Below, in pieces: positions 39,166 to 51,469 of a stretch of DNA of 64,000 nucleotides. The notes below the pieces were generated by a model that was not told where the DNA came from, ran no database searches, and was given only the letters and a program-made list of their open reading frames with translations. Within the stretch, counting starts at the first letter, position 1. Each line of letters begins with the position of its first letter. The DNA is from Gymnorhina tibicen (Eukaryota > Chordata > Aves > Passeriformes > Artamidae). The position numbers and the translations under genes were made by a program. The stretch spans positions 764,823 through 828,822 of the forward strand of contig VXAZ01001058.1 in assembly GCA_013399875.1 (NCBI GenBank), read 5' to 3'.

Positions 39166-42100
39166 TTTGGAAACACAGGGCTTGGGCTTCCAGCATGTCA
39201 CTGAATACTTGCTTGACCAAGGGGAGCTCATTTTTTCGCTCAGTCAGGTCTCTCGTGGAAATTTATATCCATCATCCAAATACCCATCAGCAGAGCTGTA
39301 AAGCTGTAGTTATCCAGGTTTGTGTAGCACTCAATATTTCTGTAGAAAATGCAGCCTGTTTTATGATGGTGCTGATTTGTCTTGAAAATCTCGTTCAATA
39401 GATTTGCCCTACAGCCACATTTCAGCATGAAATGATTTTCAGTGGTAATAATGGAATTATTGCAGATTTGTATGTCTGAATTTGGACCTTTTGATTCATT
39501 CCTGCTCCCACCTTTGCTCCTGTTTTTCCTAATGGCAACAGAACCTGTTCCACTTAATAGGATTTTTGTTACTGCGGGATTGCATGACTTAAATTTACTT
39601 GTGTAGTACTGGCTGATGGTTTGTCCCTGGATTGGAGGTGGTTCAGCAATGAGTTTTCAGATGCTGTCTCTCCCACTTTCCTCTGATGTTTGCATCCCAT
39701 TTTCCTCTCTTTCTTAGTGGCAGCTTTTTTCACAGTTCTTTGTCAACCTACACCATTGTGATAAAATGGGGATCTCTGCTTCCATGTGGGCAACAAGAGC
39801 AGCTCACAAAATGCTCCTCACTCACCTGTGAAGGATTTTTTTCCAGTGCCAGTCTGCAAGCACAGCATTACAAATGAACCCGAGTCTCTATTCATCACAG
39901 GTCTGCCAAATCCAAGATTTAAGATCTAACTTGGTAAATATCAGTGCTTTGTTTTGATTCCTAACCATGTTCCAAAGGCCAGCTGAGGAGTTCAGACTGC
40001 CTGCCTTCACAGGCAGCCGTTCTCCAGTATTTATTTAGTGAAAGCTGCAGCCTGTACTGAGTAATCCCAGTGCAATATCAACTCGCAAACAATTTTCTAA
40101 AGCATCTTTAATGTACAGTGTTACTGTACCCAGAGGTGCAGGAGAGCAGTATTAATGCAGGCATGATAGTTCTGAGTGTTCATATGAGTCCTCCAGGAAT
40201 AATAAACAGCTTGAAATAACAACCAGCAAATTCTCCAGATGCTTTTTATCCATGTGTTGGCAACTGTGTTGATTCCAGATCAATGCAGGGTATTAAGACA
40301 TTTATATGATTGAGCTAAAAAGCTGCCAGGTTGTACAAGCATCGGGCTTGTAAAAAGTAGGAGAGCTGAGCAAAGGCAGTGGTGTTCTATTCATAAACCA
40401 CAGGAGTGGAACCTCCGGACAGCAGAACAGGCAGTGGCACTGGGAAGATGTGGGGTTGCAGTCAGCAGGTGTACTGGGAAACGCAAGGTGTGTGTAAGTC
40501 ACTTGATTATCTGATCCCAATATTTGAGTATTTTGCTTTTATAAAATGAGGCTCCTGGTAGTAAGAGACAGTCTAAGTCTTCCTTAGACAAAGAGACACG
40601 AAGCCTTTACTTCCGATGCAGTCCCAGCAGAGCTCAGAGCTGGGTTTGCTTCTCTTGTTCCTGCGTCAGCAGAGCTTTGGGATTCGGATGCATGCCACAG
40701 CTGGGCACCGAGGAACTTCTCTGGAAATATCCAGAGAGAATATCCAGAGCGCTCCTGTGACAGTCAGGTGCTGCCTGGGCTGGTATCATGGCCCAAAATC
40801 TGGACAAATAAACTGATGTGAAGATGATGAAGGCCTTTGGAGCCCTGCATAATTGGCTGTGTGGACATTTGGATCAGACTGTATTTTTTTGATTGCATGT
40901 GTCAATTTATGTGGATAAAATGAAGTTTCATCCAGTTTTTCTTAGAAATCATTTGATAATATGAAATTCCCATGGCAGTGTAAACCCAGGTAAGATATGG
41001 ATGCAAATGCCTGTGAAGTGAAATGGGTTCTGTTCAGGTCTTGTAGCCGCATACTTAATGCAAGAAACATTACACTGAAAGCTGCAAGCTTTCCAATGTT
41101 TTTGAAATGTTTTCAGCTACAAACTTTTCCTGCAGATGTGTCTGCAGCTATGGGTGTTTAGAAGCTGAAAATCTTGGCTTCATACCGTTTGTTTTGGAAA
41201 ATGGCTTTATGTACTTCTTGGGAAAACATCACAAAAAACGGGAGGGTTTTTGTTTCTTTCTATTTGTATTTCATCTTGCATGTATTTCAGAATATTCTGG
41301 AAACTCCCACAAGTGCTCTCAGGTGTTTGAATTCCATGTGTTTTGCTTCAAGGACTGTTTTGTGTGAAAGCATGTTATTTGTTAGTTGTCATCTATTCCA
41401 CTTTTTAAAAAGTTGTCAGCAAGTTAGAAGATCTGAAAGTATTTCTTTGATTTTATTGACCTAATTTCATTTTTAATTGCTTTTTCAGTTGAAATCCAAA
41501 TGAAGCAATATTCATCAAATAGAGAAAACAAGCAAAGGAATAGAGACTTTACTTTTTCATTTTTATGCTCGAATCGTGATCAGTATAAAATATTTTTAAA
41601 AGTGGATATTAACTTCTTCATAACTCCCAGGCTTTCATGTCATGTTAAACCACTTGTTCACAGGAAAGCATTGCACAGTTTTAGCTGGATAGTGCACAAA
41701 GGAAAGCTTTCTAAACATCATCACCTTTATGTCCCAGGGCTTATTTCTGCAGCCTTATTCCTGTGACAGATTTACTCACATGAGTAATCCCATTGCCTTA
41801 AACTGAATCCTGTCAGGAGTAACAACTCTGTGAGTAAACTAGTGATTATTTTTATCTCTTCTTTTGAAAACTGTGTTACAACTTTTCCCTCTTAAATATC
41901 TTCCCAGTGTCTCTTGCATCATTCAAGTTACACAGCACTACATAAAATTCATTACAACTCAATTATAAGGCTCATTAGGTAGGTAGTGGCATTCTGGCTA
42001 TCTTACCAAGTTGTGAAACATACTCATTTATTATCCATGCTATTGTTAGAATCAGAATGGTACAGTGAAACCAAACATAACATAAAAGAGGGTTCAGAGC

Positions 42101-42786
42101 ATAAAACCATGGATCTTTGCCAAGAAAAGGTTTTATGTAACCTGCTTTGAAATCTCCCTGTGCTACGTTCATGGCTGGAGCACCGGGGGAGAACTGTCCT
42201 TTGGAGGTGATAATGAACTCAGAGCACCTTTGACAGAGTGCCACTGCACGCTGGCTTAGGCTGGGTTTTATCCTTTTCATCTCCTGAATCTATCCAGCAG
42301 GTAGAAAGTATATTTATCTACCTGTATGTCTTTAAATATGATCCAGCTCTTGCTTTCTGTGTTAATTAGCCCCGGTTTCCACGGCAGAGTGCTAGCAACA
42401 GCAGAATCTGTGACAGAGACTCAAACTTCCCAAGCACTGCACACAGCCAGCAGAGTAATTTGTCCTGTTTCAAGCAGCCAGGGACAGTGTCCCCAACCAG
42501 GCTGGCACTCACCAGCATTCAGGAGCTTCTTTACTCCGTGGATGGTTAAAGCCAGTGGCTGCTGATCGTTTTCAGCACTGAATCTACTGCTGCAAGGATG
42601 CTTCCAAGTGGGAGGTTTGGAAGCCAAGTTAGCCTTTGGATGTAAGTACACCTTTCTAGAACTGGGTATTTCTCTTGGGTCAGTGACTGCATGTGCCTGT
42701 AAATGTTCTGTGTGCTACCATTCCGTGCAGACCTGTGCAGCTGACAGGGACCATGGCTTCCCTGAGGTGCCCGTTCAGTTGTGGTG

Positions 42787-42912
42787 TCACAGAATCATGG
42801 AATGGTTTGCGTTGGAAGAGACCTTAAAGATCATCCAGTTCCAACCCCCCTGCCATGGGCAGGGAACCTTCCACTGTCCCAGGCTGCTCAGAGCCCCAAC
42901 CTGGCCTTGGTA
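42787..42912 (-). mobile_element. CR1 LINE 3'-end fragment
   Basis: This is a clear reverse-complement CR1 3' end. It opens with the CACAGAATCATGGAATGG terminal motif, followed by GTTGGAAGAGACCTTAAAGA, TCATCCAGTTCCAACCCCCC, TGCCATGGGCAGGG and a truncated GAGCCCCAACCTGGCCTT. Similarity to the family is higher than for the other two copies, so it is probably younger. Similarity is lost after about 42912. It is antisense to TMEM132D. Confidence 0.93.
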
Positions 42913-43079
42913 TCCTTTGTTAACTTAAACAGGAAGAACAGAAGAAACCTCAGTTAAAGCTTTTTCCTTATCCTGTTGTTTCTGATTCAGTTCTGTTCAG
43001 ACCTCCATGTCCTGCCTTAAATTCTCCTCAAGTACCTTCGAGTTACCACCTCCTGTGTACCTGTGAGCAGGACCTGCCA

Positions 43080-43245
43080 GGATGTGGCTGTGCCGGTGAG
43101 CTCAGGCTGAGCTGCCGGAGCCTGCCCAGCCAGCGGCTCTCAGCCTGGACCCTGTGTGCCGATGGAGCCCTGCGGGACCAGGGCAGGGAGTCAGGCAGGC
43201 ACGTGGCAGCGTGCCAGCCTCCGCAGAGATAACCCTGAGCTCTGG
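43080..43245. promoter_or_regulatory. Intronic GC- and CpG-rich patch
   Basis: About nine CpGs fall within roughly 165 bases, against the CpG-poor intron around it. The patch lies about 170 bases downstream of the CR1 fragment. No exon is recognisable, and the short open frame across it has no family resemblance. It could be an enhancer or a GC-rich remnant. Confidence 0.35.
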
Positions 43246-46200
43246 GCCGGGATTGCTGCTACAAAGATGTGTTTCTACTGCCTTTGTCAGCTATGTGCTA
43301 TCAACGCTTGGTTGTACACTGTGCATTTAATTTTAAATACTGCAGCTATTGTTCAGCTCTTTTCTCCTGAACTCTTCTTGTTCTGGTGATCTTGAGTAAA
43401 GACCACAAATTATACAATCCCATTGCTCCGAATGCTTCCATATTCCATTCTGCATTTCTGTTCCCGTGGTGAGGTACGTGGAGCTAACATTTCCCTTTGG
43501 CCTGAATCCCACCCTTTAATCCACTGAAATTCAGACATCTTGTACCTTGCTGTTACTTATTGAGTCCCAGCCTCGTGAAGTTGGAACTTCCTTAGGTTGT
43601 ACTTCCTTTACACGGAGACTGCCTCTCAGTTTGTTGTATTGTTTGTATCTTGACGAGTCTTCCTATCATAAAACAGCAGATGGGAAGTGACAGCTTTGAG
43701 CTGTTTAGAAACAGGCACATCCTCAGTGATGACTGAAGGCCTCCTGAGAATTGTATCACAGAGGGCGCTGACTCATGCTCCTGTTGCAAAGGTGAAACCC
43801 ATTGCTGAGCTTGTCGTGGAGAATTTTGTGTTGATTGCCCATGACATGTGTGCTCCTGGGGTTAAGCGAGGGTTTGAGTCAGCCTGGCACGCTTCATCCC
43901 CATGCTCAGAGTTGAAAGGTTCCCAGTGCCCCAAAGAGAGCAAAATGCCACTGAACTGTGAAGGAATCAGAAGAGACTGGTCCCTTACTTCTCAAGTGAC
44001 GTCCGCTCACAAAGCAGGGGCTCTGGGAGTTCCCTCTCTCAGGAGGGTGGGCACAACCTGATTCCAGCTCAAGCCTGCCCTCCCAGCCTGAGGGAAATGT
44101 GCTCACCTCTGAGCACAGCGACAGCCAGGCATTCCCAGGAGAGTATTGACCAGGTTTTAGTCATTCCCCTGCCACGCTGTCAGCGCCCGATGAAAAGTGT
44201 TGTGTTTGTTCTTTCCTCCCTCCTCAGTGGCCGAGGCAATGAATCTCCCGTGGTCTGTCAGTGCCTGTGTCCTCTCCATTACTCAGAGACACTAAGCAAG
44301 ATGGATGGTGCTGTGCAACGAGTGTGGAAGAATTCCAGTCAGGGTTTGTCTAAGTGGGCAGGAGTTACACACCATCATCTGCAGATCCTCTTGCAGTAGG
44401 ACTTTGAACTTAGCTTTTGATGTTTAAACTGGAGCCCTACTCCCACAAATCTCAGATTAAGTGAAGTCTTTTATAACGTCTTTTCTTGCATGATCACTTC
44501 TTGTGCTTCCTATTTGAGAAGATAATGGACTCTGTAAATTCTCCTGTAAGAGCACCTGTGTCAGTGAGAAACCGTGCCCCAGAAAATTAAATTCTTCTGC
44601 TGTATTAAGTGTTCGGATTCCAAGCTAAAGAAACCTTCTGAGTAAAAGCTACTCAGGGCATTGTTTCTCTATTAGCAAAGTGCTGTATACACTAAATTAT
44701 ATTGTGTGGCTGCCTGTAGTTTAGATAAGCACATAAATGAGATGTGCTGAATCTACTCTTTTCACAGGCAGCAGTTCAAACTGGGTGTTGCACTGTAGCT
44801 GAAACTTTAAAATGGACATTATTCATATGAATGGGAGTAGTTACCAGTTAATGCTCACACCTTGATCAGGAAAGTAGTGCTTATGAGAAAAGTCAAAATT
44901 CCAGCAGCCTCCTGAAATTTCTTGCTGAATTGAGTGATATAAAGTTTTGAGAAGAGTATGAAAATAATATAAGGAGGACATTTATTATTCTTTCACCTAA
45001 TTGTAATCCATTTACCTCCTTTAGCTCTTCTCATTTCAGTTTTACTGGCAGACAGAAAGGTGTGCTCTGCATTAGTAAGTGCTGCTCTGCTTTTGGCAGG
45101 GTCCTTTCCACAGCTGTGCTGGGTAAGCCCTGTGGTGTGTGTTGTGTAGGGTGTATGTGACCCTGTATTGGCTTAGCCCTCATGCAGGCTGATGAACTCA
45201 GCTTTACTCACACCTCATCTCACCAGAGAACCATGATGAGCTACTTGAGTGCTCTGTAAAAGACTGAAAATCGTTGGTACTGGAAGCAGTGATGTGAACT
45301 GAGCTGTATTTTGGTCAACAGACACTATCCATGAGACAGAGTCCTTATGGCTTGTAGCTTTGATTTGGTTCTTGGTCTTCAGACAGTGTTTTCTTTTAGG
45401 TCACTGACTTCATAGGAATGCAAAATACTGGTGCCAAGAGACCACCCTAGTTAAGGCTGAAGCAGAGAGGGGTTGTTTGTTTCTGGATCTTGACTGTATT
45501 TGGCCATAGTTTAAGGTTTGAGATAAAAACAAATGTAGATTTGGTTTGAGATTAAATTTCTTAGATTCTCTTGAAATGCTAAGATCAAGAGTGGGCAATC
45601 CTAGAAGAATTCCTTTGTTTGGAGCTGCACTTAAATCAGAACAAATTATAAAAGTAGTTTAAGATGCAAAGAAATGGACTCTGAGTATGACCATGGAGCC
45701 CTGTCAGCTCTAAGGTTCTGCTTGTCTGATTTTGATCTTCCCTTATGCCAACTAAGCCTTAGTTTAGTGGATTCACTCTTGGCTTTCTTGGAATAAATTT
45801 AACCACAGCCAAGCTGCATGGCACTGAAATCTCTCATTACTGAAGTCACAGGCAGGACACGTACCCTCAAAAGCTGGATAATTAAAGGAATTTGGTCTAC
45901 TTTCAGCACTGTTCTAACAAAAAGCAGATTTGCTGTTCATGTAGGTAAGACAATCATGGCAACAGGCTTGGGTTTCTTTTTCTGTGCAGAATTCTCTTGT
46001 GGTGTGGACAGTGATTTAATTCTGTGGATTGGCAGGTTTGTGGTGGGAGTGTCTGTGTGGATTTGTCCCAGGGACAGGTGCTCAGCAAATCTGCAGTGCT
46101 CACTGTAGAGATGAACGTGAACTTCGGAAATCAGTTTTAAAGGCAATGTAAATGCTTCTCCACTACTTCACCAGAGCCTTTTAATTTAATTTAATCCAGA

Positions 46201-48058
46201 ATTAACAGGCCTTGGGCAGCATTAGAACTCCTGTGGCCCAATATCTAAGGCCCCTACTGCTGGTCCTGGGAGGCAAACAGTGCCTGACATTGCAGCTCTT
46301 ACATCCATCCTGATGAAGCTGGAAACCTTCACAGTTCACAGCAGAGCTTTAGCTGATACCAAATGGACCACATTCTCTTTCTATTTTCAGACTGATTTAA
46401 TATTATGGAGACAGCTGAAAATCGTAATTAGTCTAGCACTTAGTCTGGGATTTAGCGAGCTACAGCTGAAACCAATCTTCAAAGAGTTTATTCTCTTCAA
46501 CTACTTGGAGAGTTGTTACTTCACCATGAGCTGCTGCTCATGAAGTCAAATACTTCCTCTGGTCCTCTTCCTCTTAGCAAGTTTATGAGAGTTTTTGGTC
46601 TTTATTTCTTTCTTCCCCACACCTTAAGTAATAAGGAACCTTTCCTGCTCAGGTCTCAATCAGCCTGCACACCAATTAAGCTAATTGGCAACACATTTGA
46701 AACACTCCCTAATTACAGCTGCAAAAATTTTCAGAGAACAACCTCTCTACAATTTTTCCTTCAATCAAAATATAAAAAGCAATAAACTCCCCGCAACTCT
46801 TAACTCTTCCCTGGTGAGGCTCTTAAAATACTTCCAGAAGAACTTGGTCAAGTGACTGCTGGGGCTGCTCAGGGCTGCTGGAGGCGTCCATGAGGAGGTG
46901 GGTGCTCCCAATGAATTTCCTCACAGGAGAGTTCCCCATGAATAACTCTGGGCAGGCAGTGGTGCCAGGAAAGCACTGCTGGAGACGTGGCATTCTGAGT
47001 ACTGAAGAGCATAAAAGCTGGAGAAGGCTCTCACAAACTAATTTAACTTAGAGCAGCCTTGGGGCTTTGCTAAGTCATGCAATCAGCCAAACCATCCCCA
47101 GGTGTGCCTTCTAATTAAATACAGCGTTCCTCCCTCCGTCCCCCTTCATTTAAGGAGCAGCTCCTGCTACCTGCTTCCCTCCCTGTGCTGTTACAGCAGC
47201 TTTGGAAGGACAGTGTGTTACATAAAACCCACAGATCCTGTTTTTAAAGAAGTAAGTGGTTTGAGTGTTTTTGGTTTTTCCTTTGGTTGTGTTTTAGTGA
47301 GGAGAATTCCAGCTCTCTAAACTGAGACATTATTAATCACTGATGGTCTCTCACTTGCCATTACAGCGAAGGACTGAGCTACTTTGGTCTATGAATGAGG
47401 CTGACTTCATCTTTTGTTTGATGTTTTGACCCAAGAGGGGGGAAAAGGTGCATCTCCTCTTTTAGTTTCATGTTTCCTGGGGGTTGTTTGGTTTACACAT
47501 CACCCCTTCCTATGCAGCGTTCTTTCTGCTGAGCTGCCCTGCCTTGTTCTCAGTCTCCAGAGCAGTTCCCAGATCTAGTCTGCTTGCAAAGAAGTAATTT
47601 GTTGCCTTGAGCCCTGTGGCTGAAGGGAGTAACGCTTAAGCAGGGATGGCACATGGAGGGGGAGACAATGACTTCTAACACTCCTGAAATGTCAGACTGT
47701 GACCTTTAAAGAGACTGAAAGGAACCAGAGGGCACGAGCCCAAAGGATGTTCTGCACGAACAGAGGCGGGTGTTGGCTGGTTTGACTCCGTGAGAACAGT
47801 GACACGTTGCTGCCTTGGTTATCCAGCCTATGGAATTACCTATTCCTGAGCACAGACCCCACTGTGCCCCACTGAGCAAACACGTCATGTTTTTATGAAG
47901 GAGGAAAACAACAGTCCTCTCTCCATACAAAATCGTGCTGATAAATGGGCCACGGGAAAGTTTCTCCTGTTTCTGTCATTATGATGAGACTCTGCACCTG
48001 TTTCAAGTATTTCCTCCCAAGATACTGCCACTGAATCTGCTCTGTCTTCCTCCTTCAG

Positions 48059-48127
48059 GTGGAGTAGTCAGATACCAAAACTCCTTCCAACGTGCGGAGT
48101 TCCTCGCTTTCAGGGACTATGAGATCA
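48059..48127 (+). other. TMEM132D: Candidate cassette exon in intron 1
   Basis: A strong acceptor (TGCTCTGTCTTCCTCCTTCAG, ending at 48058) precedes 69 bases that are open in the frame set by the phase-1 exon 1. The segment ends before GTAATG at 48128, and 69 is a multiple of three. Inclusion would insert 23 residues after Lys26 (starting GGVVRYQNSFQ) and change Val27 to Met, keeping the frame into exon 2. The donor is weak, with A at -1 and no G at +5. An alternative donor, TAG followed by GTAATT at 48205, would include an in-frame stop and make a poison exon. The peptide matches nothing I know, and acceptor-like decoys are common in long introns. Confidence 0.25.
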
Positions 48128-51100
48128 GTAATGCTCCTTGCTATTTGTACAATTTAAAGCGCTCAAGTCTTAAATTTTATATGTGGCACCTCTGTGAACC
48201 ATAGGTAATTTGGCAGAACACTTTTAATATGTCATTTTAATGCTTTTGCTTTCCTTCACTTCCAGTGGTTTGTCTTGGTTGATTTATTCCTGGATATTTC
48301 CTAAAGTGCCAGGCAGTAAATGTCTGTACATTCTGTGATTTGTTCCATCAAGTCAAACCATTTTTCAGGGGCTGGGAAAGGGGTCTGAAGCACTTGTAGA
48401 CTGCATGCATGGGTATGTAAAGAAGCTTATCTTAATTTGTAAAACGAGAGATAGTAACATAAAATTAGATTAAGTAATCAGTAGTTTTCTGTTTGGTCTT
48501 AATTATATATTTGGTGTCTTCCAAATACAGGTTTAATCCTTATCTTTGTTATGTAATAAAACAACAGGGTAGTGATTTGTGGATTATGATAACTAGGCAC
48601 AGAAATATTTGCTCAACTATTTATTCCATTTATCCAGTGATTTGATTTTATCCAGCTAGGACAGTGAGAGGTAGCTGGTATCTTCAGGAACAGCCATTCA
48701 CGGGGAAGCAATGTCAAGCGTTAAAGGAACTGCCTTTATTATGAATGTACTAAGTTAAAAAAATAAAAAATTCCAGTAGCTCTTATACATGTCAGTGCAG
48801 TAGAAAGGCCAAAGGATTAAAATGGAGATGCAGAGTAGCTTTCATGAGAAAGTAATTTTCAAAAAGTAAGGTGGAACTTGAGAAGAAAGGTTGGAGGCTT
48901 TAAATTTTTGCTTTTTAATTTTTAAAGGGTAACGTTATCCTTTCCTGTGGTTTTATTAGGGTTCTCTCCTTCCCTTTTGTAGTGCTGGGGTGCTGAAAGG
49001 TATTTCACTTTGGATTGACCTGAGAGAATTGTTTTTAGGTTTTGATTAGTTTAGCTTGGCAGCTGAGAAATCAGTTATTCCCACAGACTTAGAGCAGAAT
49101 GTAGGAACTGCAGCAGCAGTTCTGTAAATTAACCCTGCTGAATAAGATGCAGTGGCCAGTGCAGCTTCCAGCTGGAGCTGAAATCGGGTGATGCCTTTCT
49201 GCTGGGCTGCTGTGGCAGACAAATCCCACCATCTGTCTTGCTCCACCTGGCAGACACTGCTCTTTATTCTGGAGACATTCAATTAGAGAACTTCAGCTTT
49301 TAATCTGTTATTTACAAGCAGCGATGTGAAGCATCAGTCAATTACACAATTGTAGAATCAATTCGGTGCAGACTTAATATATACAACTTAATATGTTTGC
49401 TTGCAGTAGGATTTGCACTTAACTGCACACAAACAGCGACGCTAAATATGAATTAAACTATTTCAAATGTGCACGTGGATTCACACATGCAAATACTCAC
49501 TGAGACATCCGTGAGGATAAGCGAGTGGAACGTGAGAGAACCAGCCTTTAAGAGCTGGCTGTGACAGGGACTCCAGTTTGTGCTCTCTGTAAGTGCAAAG
49601 ACCTGCTTGGCAGAAAGTGGATCTGTAATTTATTTTAAATGCACCGTAATTGTTTCTGAGCTTTCCATTGTGTGTTTTTCACCGGTGCTTCTGAAATCTC
49701 CTGTTGGAAGCTGCTCAGTGGGACTAGAATGCAAAACTATTCATGTCCAAGGAGCAGGGATTTTTAAATATCCAAGCTAATTGCAGGGTCGGGGAAAATA
49801 ATCTTGAGCTCCCAGTGGTTCTTGTGCAGCTCCCTGCAGTCCCTGTTGCTGCTGAATATCACACAGCCTCCACATTCTCCGGGAGGAACTGTCCTGCAAT
49901 TAAATCACCAGAGCAGGCAGCTCCGTGTGTAATGGCATCCTCCTGGGGCTTCTGGCTGGGACACCCAGCCGAACATTCCGGTTCCTAGCCAGCCTTCAAG
50001 AAAACAAGTTATTTAGCTCAGGTGGATTTTAACATGACCTTTAGGATCTGTGAGGAGAGGTGAAACTGGCTCAAAACTGACAGAACAAACTCCCAGAGAA
50101 GTGCCAAGAAAAACATTGGAGACTTTGTCAGGCAGCATCTCTTTTTTGGTGTTTATGGAGTGTTGAACTCTGCAGCAAATCTGTCAGTATTAGCTCATCT
50201 AGAGAGCACTTTTAAATAGTTGTGATAGAGAATGAGGCTGCTTTGAAAAAGTACAATAATTTTCTGAATGAGATTTTGCAGATTTGTATGAGCAGAACTT
50301 TCCCTAGATTGAGTTAAATGAATACCGGATAAGTTTGGGAGTTCTTGCCCTTTGGAGCTTGCTGGGATAGCGAAACAAAATATTATGGGACTATAAAATG
50401 ATAATGTCAATCCTCTTGACTCTCCTCGCTGTTACACTTTTGGGAGAGGAGCACACTGGTTTATCTCCAGAGCAAGAAGAGAGATTTTTAAAGACAGAGG
50501 AACATGCCAGGTATTGTAAAATACATTTCCAAAGAGGCAACAGAAAAAGTACATTATTTCAGCCAGTCCAGATGAGCTGAGCCATCTCACCTGAGAGATG
50601 ACCGCCCAGTCTGGCCAGTGGGGAGAGCAGGATTTTGTAACTGGGAAGAAAATGAGAAGACAGGAGCCGTTTAGCAGCAAGTTTTATTCTGTTTTAGGCT
50701 CTTCTGGCCCTGTTTGGGAGTGGATTATCATGGGTACTCCTGGGGATGATGAAGCCCCTGAGACAGAGCCAAGGGCTGCCTCAGTTAGCTCTGCAAAACC
50801 TCCTCTAGGAAAAGTGCACATTCATTTTTCCTCTGAGACACCAGCTACCGTGCCTGGTGCTGTCAGAGGTAGCTGAGCACCTGCCAGAAGTTTGATGGTA
50901 TTCAGTGGTCAGAATAAGACTGAAAAACTGCCTGATTAATTATTCTGGTGTTTGGGTGCCCTTTTTTTTTCAGGCAGCTTCTTTTTCTGAGAGAGCTCAG
51001 CTCCCTCCTTAGTTGACAAGAAGATGAAAAAGCTCGGGAATGTGTCAGGTTACCTCGTAGCAAAGGAAAACTGCATGGGAAGGATGGAGCCCCAGTGATT

Positions 51101-51440
51101 CAGAAGCTCATAAGAACATGTCAGGGAGGATCTTACTCATCTCCATTAATGAGTGTGGCCTTTGTGTTTGGGGAGGGTGCTGACAGACTTGGACTGTACA
51201 TGTTACTGGAGAACAGCTTTTCAGGGCAGGAATTAAAGCTTTGTTTCCTGAATCCTCTAAGCAGGAGGACACTGTGGATTGAGGAGATTGTGCCTTCCCA
51301 GGTGTGTAGAGTGTGAAAGACAGAAATGCCCAAGCATTAATGAGCTCTGCCTGTGTCCCATGCTGCCAAAACCAGCTTTTCCTTGTACCTGTTTGTGTGT
51401 GTATTTACCTCCTCTGGTGTCCTCCAGTTTCCAGACTTTG

Positions 51441-51469
51441 CAGGTACAAAAGGTACCTGAACAGGTACC
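51441..51469. promoter_or_regulatory. Triple CAGGTA E-box cluster with perfect inverted repeat
   Basis: Three ZEB-type E2 boxes lie within 29 bases: CAGGTA at 51441, TACCTG at 51454 and CAGGTA at 51462. The last two form the perfect inverted repeat GGTACCTG-AA-CAGGTACC (51452-51469). ZEB and Snail family factors bind CAGGTA/CAGGTG, often as pairs. Binding here is inference. Confidence 0.35.

Noticed and set aside
43730..43760. AGAGGGCGCT resembling the right half of a CTCF site
   Set aside because: The left half of the motif matches at only one of five positions.
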